Assembly: GCF_020169335.1 (NCBI RefSeq)
Contig: NZ_JAIEZN010000002.1
Location: 1-64,000 of the forward strand
Direction: 5' to 3'
Source of the DNA: Devosia aquimaris
GTDB lineage: Bacteria; Pseudomonadota; Alphaproteobacteria; Rhizobiales; Devosiaceae
DNA: 64,000 nt
The notes under the pieces were generated by a model that had not been told where the DNA came from, did not search any database, and was given only the letters and a program-made list of their open reading frames with translations. Shown piece by piece: positions 45,264 through 54,128 of the stretch (positions within the stretch are counted from its first letter, which is position 1; each line of letters starts with the position of its first letter). A program made the position numbers and the translations under genes.

Positions 45264-46046
45264 CTAGGACGTGCCGAACCGCCTCTCGAGCCATTCGACG
45301 GCAAAAGCAACCATCGCCCGCGCCTCCACCAGGACGCTGGGGGCATGCCCGATCAATCCGCGCCGCCCTTGGCCGGTTGAGAGGAAATCTTCCACCACGT
45401 CTTCGAAATAGTCGTCGGCCAGCCCGGCAACAATAGGAATGCCGGTGTTGAATTCCTCGAACCAGCGCCAGACCACCTGACCATCAAGCAGGATTGGCGT
45501 CTCGTAGCGCCGGACGCGCTTGTCGGGGATGTCGGCCAGATGCTCGGCATGATGCAGCAGCGTCATGGTGTCGAGCGGCGCGCCGAGCAACAGCGTCTTG
45601 CCACCGGCCGCCACCAGCTTGCCGAACGGCGACTGCGGCCCATAGCCATAATCGAGCGCATGGTCGGCAACGAACCACTCGGCACGTCCGCCCAGCGCGG
45701 CGCAGGAGGCGCCGGGGCTGGCACTGCGCCGGGCGCCCGGCGTGGTCCGCAGCAGTTCCGGAAAGGCGCCATTGTCGCGGATGGATCGCGAGCGCAGGGG
45801 ATCGAACGGCGGAACGGCATCACGCAATCCGGGCTGCTCAAGCACGCCCTCTTCGCCCTGCCAGTCGCAATAACCCAACAGCGTCCCGCCGGGCCCGACC
45901 ACATCGCCCAGCGCCGAGATCAACGCATCAGGCCCGCCCAGTATCGGCCCCACGGCGCGCAGGCCGGCATGCACCAGCACGCTGTCGCCTTCGACCAGGC
46001 CCATGACGCGGCAATGCTCGGCGAGGGCCGCCCGCGTCCACACCAT
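45264..46046 (-). CDS. Aminoglycoside 3-N-acetyltransferase (AAC(3)) family protein
   Basis: A 260-residue acetyl-CoA-dependent N-acetyltransferase of the antibiotic_NAT fold. It shows VHAGLRAVGPILGG, SPFGKLVAAGGKTLLLGAPLDTMTLLHHAEH with the catalytic His, and the ASPGASCAALG segment where characterised AAC(3) enzymes usually have an HPTHS-like sequence. Many chromosomal members act on other amines, so aminoglycoside resistance cannot be concluded. It starts 2 bases after the HxlR stop and is probably controlled with it. Confidence 0.85.
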   Translation of the reverse strand: MVWTRAALAEHCRVMGLVEGDSVLVHAGLRAVGPILGGPDALISALGDVVGPGGTLLGYCDWQGEEGVLEQPGLRDAVPPFDPLRSRSIRDNGAFPELLRTTPGARRSASPGASCAALGGRAEWFVADHALDYGYGPQSPFGKLVAAGGKTLLLGAPLDTMTLLHHAEHLADIPDKRVRRYETPILLDGQVVWRWFEEFNTGIPIVAGLADDYFEDVVEDFLSTGQGRRGLIGHAPSVLVEARAMVAFAVEWLERRFGTS

Positions 46047-46048
46047 GG

Positions 46049-46465
46049 CTAGGCGCCGACGTAGGCGACCTTGCGCGGCTCGGCCGCGGCGACTGCCGTT
46101 TCGCGGGCATCATAGATGCTGCGCGCTTCGACAATGGCGCCATGGTTTTCGGCCGACCAGTCCCACAGCGCCATGATGGGCGTCTGCAGCGTCTTGCCCA
46201 GTTCGGTGAGCTTGTATTCCACGCGCGGCGGCACTTCGGGATAGATGGTGCGGGTGACCAGACCATCGCGCTCCAGATTGCGCAGCGTCAGCGTCAGCAT
46301 GCGCTGGCTGACCCCATTGATCAGCCGCTTCAGCTCATTGAAGCGCAGCGTGCCATTATTGCCCAGAATGCCCACCACCATCACGCTCCACTTGTCGCCG
46401 ATGCGGTTGAGCACGTCGGACATGGCAGTGCAGTTGGAGGATTTGGACGTATCTTGCAGGGACAT
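46049..46465 (-). CDS. HxlR family transcriptional regulator
   Basis: A 138-residue winged-helix regulator. The family pattern is clear: CTAMSDVLNRIGDKWSVMVVGIL, LRFNELKRLINGVSQRMLTLTLRNLERDGLVTRTIYPEVPPRVEYKLTELG. The N-terminal cysteine is at the position used for redox or aldehyde sensing in HypR/QorR-like members. It is divergent from the GH3 gene and just upstream of the AAC(3)-like gene. ATG 46465 is chosen by ribosome-site position and family length. Confidence 0.93.
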   Translation of the reverse strand: MSLQDTSKSSNCTAMSDVLNRIGDKWSVMVVGILGNNGTLRFNELKRLINGVSQRMLTLTLRNLERDGLVTRTIYPEVPPRVEYKLTELGKTLQTPIMALWDWSAENHGAIVEARSIYDARETAVAAAEPRKVAYVGA

Positions 46466-46673
46466 GGCGCAGCCTTTGAATTCTCTTGTCAGGCACAAAT
46501 ATAGCCGTAGTTACCTTCTGTGCCTAGCCCACCCCTGTCACACTGTCTTGATGGGCCCCGATTTTCCGGCCACCAGACAAAACCGCACAGGGACGGCGCC
46601 GGGGAATTGACAGGCTTTGCGGCCATGCTGTCTGTGTGTCGGCAACACCAAATAAGCCGACCGAGGAGAGATC

Positions 46674-49130
46674 ATGAGTGACCGTATTGCCCAGCTTGCT
46701 GCCCAGATGACGCTTGAGGAGAAGGTGTCCATCCTCTCGGGCGAAGACTTCTGGTCCGTGCCCGCAGTGGAGCGGCTGGGCATCGGCAAGCTGCGCGTCA
46801 CCGACGGCCCCAATGGCGCGCGCGGCGGCGGCTCGCTGATCGGCGGCGTCAAATCGGCGAGCTTTCCGGTCGGTATTGCCCTGGGCGCCACCTGGAACAC
46901 CGCCCTGGTGCACGAGATCGGCATGGCCCTGGCCGACGAGGTCAAATCCAAGAACGCCCATATGCTGCTGGCGCCCACGGTCAACATCCACCGCTCGGTG
47001 ACCAATGGGCGGAACTTCGAATGCTATTCGGAAGACCCCATCCTCACCGCGCAGCTCGCCACCGCCTATATCACGGGCCTCCAGAGCCAGGGCATCGGCG
47101 CCACCATCAAGCACTTTGTCGGCAATGAATCCGAGATCGAGCGCACCACCATTTCGAGCGAGATCGACGAACGCGCGCTGCGCGAGATCTATCTCGTGCC
47201 CTTCGAATGGGCGGTGAAATCAGCCGGCACCTGGGGCGTGATGAGCTCCTACAATCGCCTGAACGGCACCTTCACCTCCGAGCACGACTGGCTGCTGACC
47301 ACCGTGCTGCGTGACGAATGGGGCTATGACGGCATCGTCATGTCGGACTGGTTCGGCAGCCACTCGACCGCCGAAACCGTCAATGCCGGTCTTGATCTCG
47401 AAATGCCCGGGCCCCCGCGCGACCGCGGCCAGAAGCTGATCGACGCCGTCAAGGCCGGCACGGTGAGCCAGGAGACGCTCGACCAGCGCGTCATCGCCAT
47501 GCTGCGGCTGATGGAGCGCGTCGGCTCGCTCGATGACCACCGCCCCTTTGCCGAACGCGCCGATGACCGGCCCGAACATCGCGCCCTGATCCGCCGCGCC
47601 GGCGCCGAGGCCAGCGTCTTGCTCAAGAACAAGGGCGCCCTGCCCCTGCGCCCGGACGCGACCATTGCCGTGATCGGCCCCAATGCCAAGATCGCCCAGA
47701 TCATGGGTGGCGGCAGCGCCCAGCTCAATGCGCATTACCGCATTTCGCCCTGGGACGGTCTTGTAGCCGCGCTGGGCGAGGATCGTCTGACTTATGCACC
47801 CGGCTGCACCAACCACCGCTTCGAACCCGTGCTGCGCACGCAGCTCACGGTGGAATATTTTGATAACACCAGCCTCAGCGGAGAACCCGTCCATGTCGGC
47901 AGCCAGGAGGAGGCCCAGGCCTTCTGGATTGGCGCCGTGGCCGAGGGCAAGGTTGACCCGCTGCAGTTCTCGGCGCGCCTGAGCGGCCGCTTCACGCCTG
48001 AGACCAGCGGCACCTATCGCGTCGGCATCTATGCCGCCGGCTTTGCCAAGGTGTTTGTCGATGGCCAGTTGGTCACCGACGCCTGGAGCAACTGGACCAA
48101 GGGCCGAACCTTCTTTGAAGAGGGTTGCGATGAGGTGATTGGCACCGTGCCGATGGAGGCCGGTCGCGCCTATGAGGTGGTGATCGAATTCGCCACCAAG
48201 GACTTTGCCACCCTCGGCCTGGCCGCCTTTGCCTGTGGCATCGGCCTGCCGCTGGGCGATGCGGCCATCACCGAGGCCGTGCGCGCCGCGCGCAATGCCG
48301 ACATTGCCATTGTCTGCGTCGGCCGCAATGGCGAATGGGACACCGAAGGCAGCGACCTGCCCTCGATCGAGCTGCCGGGCCGGCAGAACGAGCTGGTCGC
48401 CGCCATCGCCCAGGCCAATCCCAATACGGTCGTGGTGCTGCAGACTGGCGGGCCGGTGGAAATGAACTGGCTTGGCGCCGTCAATGCCCTGGTGCAGTCC
48501 TGGTATCCCGGCCAGGAGGCGGGCAATGCCATTGCCGATGTGCTGACCGGCGCTGTCGAACCCTCCGGCCGCCTGCCGCAGACCTTCCCGGTGCGCTGGG
48601 CCGACAACCCGGCCCACAGCCAGGATCGCGAGGTCTATCCCGGCGTCGAGGGCAAGGTGCGCTATGAGGAAGGCATCTTCGTCGGCTATCGCCACTATGA
48701 TCGCCTCGGCATGACGCCGCTGTTCCCCTTCGGCTTTGGCCTGGGCTACACCAGCTTTGCGCTGGCGGACATGACCATCGACGACGCGCGCTTTGAAGCC
48801 GATGGCGCGGTGACGGTCTCGGCCAGGCTGACCAATACCGGGGCGCGCGAAGGCGCGGCCGTGGTGCAGCTCTATGTCGGCGATGACGAAGCCTCTGACC
48901 TGCGCCCGGTCAAGGAGCTCAAGGGTTTTGACAAGGTGGCGCTCAAGCCGGGCGAGAGCCGGCAGGTGACGCTGACGCTCGACGCGCGGGCCTTTGCCTT
49001 CTATCGCCCGCAGGCCCATCACTGGCTGGTGGAAGCGGGCAGCTTCACCCTGCGCATGGGCCTCTCCTCCGCTGACCTGCCGCTGGTGGGCACGGTGTCG
49101 CGCAAGACCACGCTGATGCTGCCCGTCTAG
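46674..49130 (+). CDS. Glycoside hydrolase family 3 beta-glycosidase with PA14 domain
   Basis: An 818-residue enzyme without signal peptide, probably cytoplasmic. The GH3 N-terminal barrel has KHFVGNESEIERTTISSEI and the nucleophile Asp in GIVMSDWFGSHST. The GH3 C-domain is interrupted by a PA14 insertion (about 390-530, with FTPETSGTYRVGIYAAGFAKVFVDG), and a fibronectin-III-like domain ends the protein. This architecture is typical of beta-glucosidases for plant oligosaccharides such as sophorose or cellobiose. It is not the NagZ type. GAGGAGAG precedes the ATG. Confidence 0.93.
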   Translation: MSDRIAQLAAQMTLEEKVSILSGEDFWSVPAVERLGIGKLRVTDGPNGARGGGSLIGGVKSASFPVGIALGATWNTALVHEIGMALADEVKSKNAHMLLAPTVNIHRSVTNGRNFECYSEDPILTAQLATAYITGLQSQGIGATIKHFVGNESEIERTTISSEIDERALREIYLVPFEWAVKSAGTWGVMSSYNRLNGTFTSEHDWLLTTVLRDEWGYDGIVMSDWFGSHSTAETVNAGLDLEMPGPPRDRGQKLIDAVKAGTVSQETLDQRVIAMLRLMERVGSLDDHRPFAERADDRPEHRALIRRAGAEASVLLKNKGALPLRPDATIAVIGPNAKIAQIMGGGSAQLNAHYRISPWDGLVAALGEDRLTYAPGCTNHRFEPVLRTQLTVEYFDNTSLSGEPVHVGSQEEAQAFWIGAVAEGKVDPLQFSARLSGRFTPETSGTYRVGIYAAGFAKVFVDGQLVTDAWSNWTKGRTFFEEGCDEVIGTVPMEAGRAYEVVIEFATKDFATLGLAAFACGIGLPLGDAAITEAVRAARNADIAIVCVGRNGEWDTEGSDLPSIELPGRQNELVAAIAQANPNTVVVLQTGGPVEMNWLGAVNALVQSWYPGQEAGNAIADVLTGAVEPSGRLPQTFPVRWADNPAHSQDREVYPGVEGKVRYEEGIFVGYRHYDRLGMTPLFPFGFGLGYTSFALADMTIDDARFEADGAVTVSARLTNTGAREGAAVVQLYVGDDEASDLRPVKELKGFDKVALKPGESRQVTLTLDARAFAFYRPQAHHWLVEAGSFTLRMGLSSADLPLVGTVSRKTTLMLPV

Positions 49131-49151
49131 GGCGCCAGCCCAAACGACAAA

Positions 49152-49184
49152 AAAGGCCGGCTCATCGAGCCGGCCTTTCCTTTT
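49152..49184 (+). terminator. Intrinsic terminator of the GH3 gene
   Basis: AAAGGCCGGCTC and GAGCCGGCCTTT form a 12-bp stem with a 3-base loop, followed by CCTTTT. Because of the A tract on the left it can also end the convergent phosphatase transcript. Confidence 0.85.
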
Positions 49185-49201
49185 GGTTGAACCGATGGCG
49201 A

Positions 49202-51130
49202 TCAGCCCTTGGTGGTGACGATCACGTCCTGGCCCTCAAAGGCCACGTCGGCGGGCTGACCATTGACCGTGACACTGGCAAAGCTGCCGGTGAGCTTGGC
49301 GCCGCTGAGGACGGTCAGCGGACCGGGCTGGGCGGTTTCGGTGGTGATGGCAAGGGTGGCGCCATCAACAGCCACGTCCCCGGCAACGGTGAGGCTGGCT
49401 GCGCCGTCGAGCGCCAGCATCGCACCTTTGGTGAGGCTCAGGGCCCCGCCGATGGCGAGCGCAGCATTGTCCACCACGAGCGTACCGCCGGCGACATAGA
49501 CATCGCCCGTGCCCAGCGCCGTGGGCGAAGCCGCCACCAGCGTGCCGGCATTGACCAGCGTGCCACCGGCATAGGCATTGTCGCCGCTCAGGGTCAGGCT
49601 GCCGCTGCCATCCTTGGTCAGGAGGCCCGCGCCGGCAATGTCATTGCGCCAGCTGTCGGCCGCGTTGAAGCCACCAAGGGCGGCATCCATGGTCACCACC
49701 ACATCGCCGTCGAAGGCGCCATAGCCATCGGCCGCACCGAAATAGTTGAGGCGACCATAGCCCTCGGCATCATCCATCACCGGATTGCCGGCGGGGAAAG
49801 CCGTGGTCTTGAGCACCACCCGGCGCTGCTCGGCACTGAGATAGGGCAGACGGGTTTCGAGCAGCACTTCGGCGCCCTTGGGGACGACCACCGGCGCATC
49901 GGCAGCCGCATCGGCGGCGACGATGCCGTAGTCGGCGCGGGCGGCGACATAGTCGGCATTGGCCGCGTGATCGGCAAAGCGGTCTTCGCTCACCGGTGCC
50001 GCATGGGCCATGGCCAGCAACTCTTCAGACGAACTTGCCCCGGTCTGGCGCATCAGCCAGGACTGCGCCTGGGCAAAGGCGTCGGCCTTGATGGCAGCAT
50101 TGCTTTCCATGTTGAAATTATAGACCACGGCAGCCGTGCCCAGCATGCGCCCGCCGATGACATCCATGGGGCTGTGCATGCCGGCCAGGATGCGATCGTC
50201 ACCCAGCTGATAGGCGCGGGTCAGCATCTCCTGGTACCGCTCGGGCACGAGATAGGCCATGGTCAGGCCATTGCGCCAGGCCTCTGCCGTGTGGCCGCTG
50301 GGGAAACCGCCATCCTTGACCGGCGTGCTGCTCTTGGCCGCTTCCAGGGTCGGCACGACGGCCACATCCATGCTCCAGCGCCAGGGGCGGGCATATTTGA
50401 AGTAGCGCTTGGTCGGCTCGGTCGAGGCATCCACACCCACCAGGTTCAGCAGGTCCACAGCCAGGCCCAGATCCTCATTGGCCGGCTGGTCATCGACCAT
50501 GCTGCCCACGCCGACATTGTTGCCATGGTCATCATATTTGACCGCGGTGGCATCGGCTGGGACGCCGGTGATGGTGGTGAACTGCCAGGCGCCCGAGCGC
50601 CAGGCGGGGGTCAGCGGCCCCAGGCCATCGACCATGCTGGCATTCTTGCCGCGCCGGTCATCGAGATAGGCATCGACCGCCTGTGCATCGGTGCGGGCGG
50701 CAGTGGCGGCGATGACATAGTCGATGTTGGCCGCATGCAGCGCCGCGTCGACCACCGTGCCATCGGTGGCGCTGCCCGGCAGCCCCTCCCAGTCGCTCTT
50801 GGCGACGGCGGCGCAGCCATCCTTGGCTTCGGCTTCCACATCGGCATCCACGAAGGGCGTGCGCGGCGTCCACACCTTGAGGAAACCCGAGAGCAGGCGC
50901 ACCCCAGCATTGGTCTCGAGCGTGGCAACGCAGGCATCGCCGCGCTGGTTGGTGACGCCGGTATCGACATAGGCCGGCACGTCGGCGACGGGGGCACTAT
51001 CGACCTGGCCCAGGCCGGTTGGCGCGGCAGGCAAATCGGCGGCGCTCTGCGCAAAGGCAGGGTTGGCGGCAAGCGCGACGGTCAGCGCAAGGGCAGAAAC
51101 CAACCCATGGGCGGCATGAAAACGAAGCAT
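49202..51130 (-). CDS. Exported PAP2 acid phosphatase with autotransporter-type beta-repeat tail
   Basis: A 642-residue protein with a signal peptide (ending ANPAFAQ). The phosphatase part (about 25-430) has the three PAP2 motifs: KYARPWRW, FPSGHTAEAW and RILAGMHSPMDVIGG. The last 150 residues are Gly/Ala/Thr/Val-rich strands with SGSLTLSGDNAYAGGTLVNAGTLVA, the autotransporter-associated beta-strand repeat. No outer-membrane barrel follows. ATG 51130 is set 8 bases behind AAGGA; an ATG two codons earlier is possible. It should be a periplasmic or surface phosphatase whose tail folds as a short beta-helix. Confidence 0.88.
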   Translation of the reverse strand: MLRFHAAHGLVSALALTVALAANPAFAQSAADLPAAPTGLGQVDSAPVADVPAYVDTGVTNQRGDACVATLETNAGVRLLSGFLKVWTPRTPFVDADVEAEAKDGCAAVAKSDWEGLPGSATDGTVVDAALHAANIDYVIAATAARTDAQAVDAYLDDRRGKNASMVDGLGPLTPAWRSGAWQFTTITGVPADATAVKYDDHGNNVGVGSMVDDQPANEDLGLAVDLLNLVGVDASTEPTKRYFKYARPWRWSMDVAVVPTLEAAKSSTPVKDGGFPSGHTAEAWRNGLTMAYLVPERYQEMLTRAYQLGDDRILAGMHSPMDVIGGRMLGTAAVVYNFNMESNAAIKADAFAQAQSWLMRQTGASSSEELLAMAHAAPVSEDRFADHAANADYVAARADYGIVAADAAADAPVVVPKGAEVLLETRLPYLSAEQRRVVLKTTAFPAGNPVMDDAEGYGRLNYFGAADGYGAFDGDVVVTMDAALGGFNAADSWRNDIAGAGLLTKDGSGSLTLSGDNAYAGGTLVNAGTLVAASPTALGTGDVYVAGGTLVVDNAALAIGGALSLTKGAMLALDGAASLTVAGDVAVDGATLAITTETAQPGPLTVLSGAKLTGSFASVTVNGQPADVAFEGQDVIVTTKG

Positions 51131-51247
51131 GAGCATTTTCCTTGTCAAGCAATGGCAGGGACCTGCCAATTAGTCAGGCAGGGTGACAAAGGAGCATAGA
51201 TTGCGTGACAGTTCGATGTCACCCAAGGTTGTGGCCTGTGCAAAAGC

Positions 51248-51277
51248 CAGCGGCCGCCCCGCAAGAGGCGGCCGCTG
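51248..51277 (-). terminator. Terminator of the MFS gene
   Basis: CAGCGGCCGCC and GGCGGCCGCTG make an 11-bp stem with an 8-base loop; on the minus strand a short CTTTT follows. It lies 32 bases beyond the MFS stop. Confidence 0.65.
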
Positions 51278-51309
51278 TTGAAACGGTTTGCACAAAGATC
51301 TGAGCCGGT

Positions 51310-52539
51310 TCAGGCCGGTTGCGGCATGGCGTCAGCTGGCCGTTGCGGCTGTGGAAAGGCCAGGGCCAGCGCGGCGGCGGCCAGGCCAATCGCAGCCGAG
51401 CTGATGTAGAGCCACTGATAGTCCCCGAAGGTATCAAAGATCCAGCCGCCGCCGATCGGGCCGAAGGCCATGCCGATCGAGGAGGTCATGGTGATGCCGC
51501 CGAGCACCGTGCCCATCACATGGGCCGGGAAGTATTCGCGCGCCAGCACGCCATAGAGCGGCATCACCCCGCCATAGGCCATGCCCAGCACGGCGGCCAG
51601 CATGTAGAAATCACGCAGCTGCGTGACATAGATGTAGGTGAAAATGCCCGCCGCCTGCAGCAGCAGCCCACCCACGATGACGCGCTTGACCCCGAACCGG
51701 TCGGCACCGACGCCGAAGAACAGACGCCCGAACAGCCCCGCCACGCCTTCGACGCTATAGATGCTGGCTGCTGCCAGCGAAGAGGCGCCGCAGATCATGG
51801 CATAGCTCACCGTATGGAAGATCGGCCCGGAGTGGGCGGCGCAGCACAGAAAGAACGTGCCGGCCAGAACGATGAACTGCGGCGTGCGCACAATGGCGCC
51901 AAGGCGGTCGGCCGCCGAGGCGGCGGGTGCCGGAATGTCGGCCAGTTCGGTGGCTCCAGGGGCCGCGGCGCGGGCCGCCGGCGCCGGCCGGACCAGAAGA
52001 GCCAGCGGCGCAACAATCACCACCGCGCCCAGGGCAATCGACATCATGGCGCTGCGCCAGCCGATCTGTTCGATCAGCACGCTGGCCAGTGGGGTGACCA
52101 CCATGGGCGCCACGCCGCCGCCGATGGAGACCAGCGAGACCGCCAGGCTGCGGTTCTTGTCGAACCAGCCGATGGTGGTGGCCATCAGCGGAGCAAAGAA
52201 GGCGCCACCGGCCGCCCCGATCAACCCGCCGTAGGAGAGCTGGAACATGACCAGGTCGGTCGCCCGGCTCGACAGCAACAGGCCAAGCCCGAGCAGCACC
52301 GTGGCAATCAGCAGCACGGGCCGGGCACCGATGCGGTCGCTGATCGTGCCCCAGAGAAAGCCGGCCACGCCCATGACGAGGAAGCCCAGCGTCATGGCGC
52401 CCGAAATGCCGGCGCGCGTCCAGCCGGTGTCATCGGCCATCGGCTGCAGATAGACCGGCAGCGCGAACATCGACCCCGCCGCCACACAGGTGATCACGGC
52501 GCCTGCGGCCACGATCACCCAACCATAATGTTTTTCCAT
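51310..52539 (-). CDS. Major facilitator superfamily transporter
   Basis: A 409-residue permease with about 12 transmembrane helices. The opening HYGWVIVAAGAVI and the loop motif GTISDRIGARPVLL are typical of the oxalate/formate antiporter-like (monocarboxylate) branch; the second loop repeat reads FGVGADRFGVKRVI. It likely carries a monocarboxylate or drug-like acid. It is divergent from an Rrf2-type regulator with 186 bases between them, which may control it. ATG 52539 selected; upstream in-frame ATGs lack ribosome sites. Confidence 0.9.
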   Translation of the reverse strand: MEKHYGWVIVAAGAVITCVAAGSMFALPVYLQPMADDTGWTRAGISGAMTLGFLVMGVAGFLWGTISDRIGARPVLLIATVLLGLGLLLSSRATDLVMFQLSYGGLIGAAGGAFFAPLMATTIGWFDKNRSLAVSLVSIGGGVAPMVVTPLASVLIEQIGWRSAMMSIALGAVVIVAPLALLVRPAPAARAAAPGATELADIPAPAASAADRLGAIVRTPQFIVLAGTFFLCCAAHSGPIFHTVSYAMICGASSLAAASIYSVEGVAGLFGRLFFGVGADRFGVKRVIVGGLLLQAAGIFTYIYVTQLRDFYMLAAVLGMAYGGVMPLYGVLAREYFPAHVMGTVLGGITMTSSIGMAFGPIGGGWIFDTFGDYQWLYISSAAIGLAAAALALAFPQPQRPADAMPQPA

Positions 52540-52725
52540 TGTCCTGGCCCTCGCCATGCTCACATCATAGCTGCGACGCCCGGCGCCCTGCCAGATCGAC
52601 AATCACATACGATTATTTTCATCACCGCCTGCCCGAGGCCGCATCAGTGGCCAGGCGCAACCTGATCATGTATCACCGGATGCGCCGTGACCCGGCGCCC
52701 AGACGACCTGTGGAGACCCCCCACC

Positions 52726-53172
52726 ATGCGCCATGACAGCCGCTTGCCCCGTGTGCTGCACGCCCTGCTGCATCTTGAGAACATGGCGGCGCCGGCGACC
52801 TCGGAGATGCTGGCCATGATGCTGGGCACCAATGCCTCGGTGGTGCGCCGCACCATGGGCGGCCTGCGCGAGGCCGGCATTGTCGCCGCCAGCAAGGGCC
52901 ATGGTGGCGGCTGGTCGCTGGCCCGGCCGCTGACGTCAATTTCTCTGCTCGATATCTATACGGCCCTGGGTTCGCCGACCCTGTTCGCCATCGGCAGCGA
53001 TGACGACGACACCACCTGCCTGTTGGCCCGCGCCGCCAATCGCGCCACGCAGGATGCGCTGGCCCAGGCGCGGCAGCATTTCGAGCAGCAATTGGCCGCC
53101 ATATCGGTCGCCGATCTCACGGCCGGCTGGTCAGCCGACGTCAAGGCCCATGTGCACGCGACGCAGCACTAG
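52726..53172 (+). CDS. Rrf2 family transcriptional regulator
   Basis: A 148-residue winged-helix regulator: SRLPRVLHALLHLENMAAPATSEMLAMMLGTNASVVRRTMGGLREAGIVAASKGHGGGWSLARP. Only one cysteine is present (in TTCLLA), so it cannot hold the three-cysteine iron-sulfur cluster of IscR or NsrR and is of the cluster-free YwnA-like type. It is divergent from the MFS gene and ends 5 bases from the convergent kinase gene. Confidence 0.9.
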   Translation: MRHDSRLPRVLHALLHLENMAAPATSEMLAMMLGTNASVVRRTMGGLREAGIVAASKGHGGGWSLARPLTSISLLDIYTALGSPTLFAIGSDDDDTTCLLARAANRATQDALAQARQHFEQQLAAISVADLTAGWSADVKAHVHATQH

Positions 53173-53177
53173 CGGTG

Positions 53178-54128
53178 TCAGGCAAGACTGGTGAGGGCCC
53201 TGGGACCGGTGAGCAGACGACGCCAGGCCGTATCGCCGGTTTGCAGCAGCCGCGCCGCGCAGAGCGCCGCATCGCCCTGACGCATGGTGACGGTTCGACC
53301 CGCCAGCCGCTGCTCGACCTGTGCGAAGATGACGGGATGCAACTGCAGCACGCCGCCAACCAGGCACACCGGCCGGTCGCCCACCCGCGCCAACAGCGCC
53401 TCGGCGAGGTTCGCAAGCTCGTCGCCTGCCCGACCAAGAATGTCCAGCGCCACGCCGTCGCCGGCCTGCGCAGCCTTGGCCACGGCAACCGCAAGCCCGC
53501 CGATGCGGCCCCGGTCGCCCGCATAGACAAACTGCCGGACATGCCCCCAGCTCTCTCCGCCGACAGCCGCGAAGATCTCTGCAGCCAATGGCGCCACGGT
53601 CGCAAAATTGCCGTCGCGGTCGAGCGCGCGATACATCCGGTCGAGGGCCCGCAGCGCGATCCAGCTGCCTGAGCCGGCATCGTCGATCAGGATGCCGCGC
53701 CCGCCGACCCGCACGAAATCGCCATCTGCCGTGGCGTGAAAGCCGATCGTGCCCGTGCCGGCCGAAATCAGATGGCCCTCGCCCGGAGCGAACTGGGCCA
53801 TATAACCCAGGACGATATCGTCCATCACCACGATAGATTCCATCGGCACGCCGAGCACCGCATGCACGAGCTGTTTGACCGCGTCGGACGCCGCCGCACC
53901 AAAGCCGGTGATCCCGCCGGCCAGGGCCTGGACCGCCAGCCCCACCTCTGCAAGCGCCGTCGCCACGCTCTCAAGGGCCAGCCGCAATCGCGCCTGTTCG
54001 GCCGGATTGAACATATGGCCGGTGGCGCCACCGGCCTGTCCCCGCGCCAGCACCTGCCCGGCGGCATCGCAGGCCACCCAGCGGCTGGCCGTGCCGCCCA
54101 CGTCGAGGCCGAGATAGACATCGGTCAT
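53178..54128 (-). CDS. BadF/BadG/BcrA/BcrD-type ATPase, probable N-acetyl amino-sugar kinase
   Basis: A 316-residue actin-fold kinase. It has the phosphate-1 motif YLGLDVGGTASRW, ISAGTGTIGFHA and RGILIDDAGSGSWIALRALDR, matching the family that includes mammalian GlcNAc kinase and clostridial MurK (MurNAc/GlcNAc kinase). In this operon it should phosphorylate the sugar brought in by the ABC importer at O6, feeding MurQ and NanE. Its ATG overlaps the nanE stop (ATGA). Last gene of the operon. Whether it prefers MurNAc, GlcNAc or ManNAc is open. Confidence 0.85.
   Translation of the reverse strand: MTDVYLGLDVGGTASRWVACDAAGQVLARGQAGGATGHMFNPAEQARLRLALESVATALAEVGLAVQALAGGITGFGAAASDAVKQLVHAVLGVPMESIVVMDDIVLGYMAQFAPGEGHLISAGTGTIGFHATADGDFVRVGGRGILIDDAGSGSWIALRALDRMYRALDRDGNFATVAPLAAEIFAAVGGESWGHVRQFVYAGDRGRIGGLAVAVAKAAQAGDGVALDILGRAGDELANLAEALLARVGDRPVCLVGGVLQLHPVIFAQVEQRLAGRTVTMRQGDAALCAARLLQTGDTAWRRLLTGPRALTSLA

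Noticed and set aside
45264..46046. Antibiotic resistance gene
   Set aside because: The AAC(3) fold is clear, but chromosomal members without mobile context often have other substrates; resistance is not supported.
46674..49130. GH3 enzyme as NagZ-type beta-N-acetylglucosaminidase of the murein locus
   Set aside because: The protein is the long GH3 form with C-terminal, PA14 and Fn3-like domains and a SDW nucleophile region, unlike the short NagZ; it lies outside the murQ regulon.
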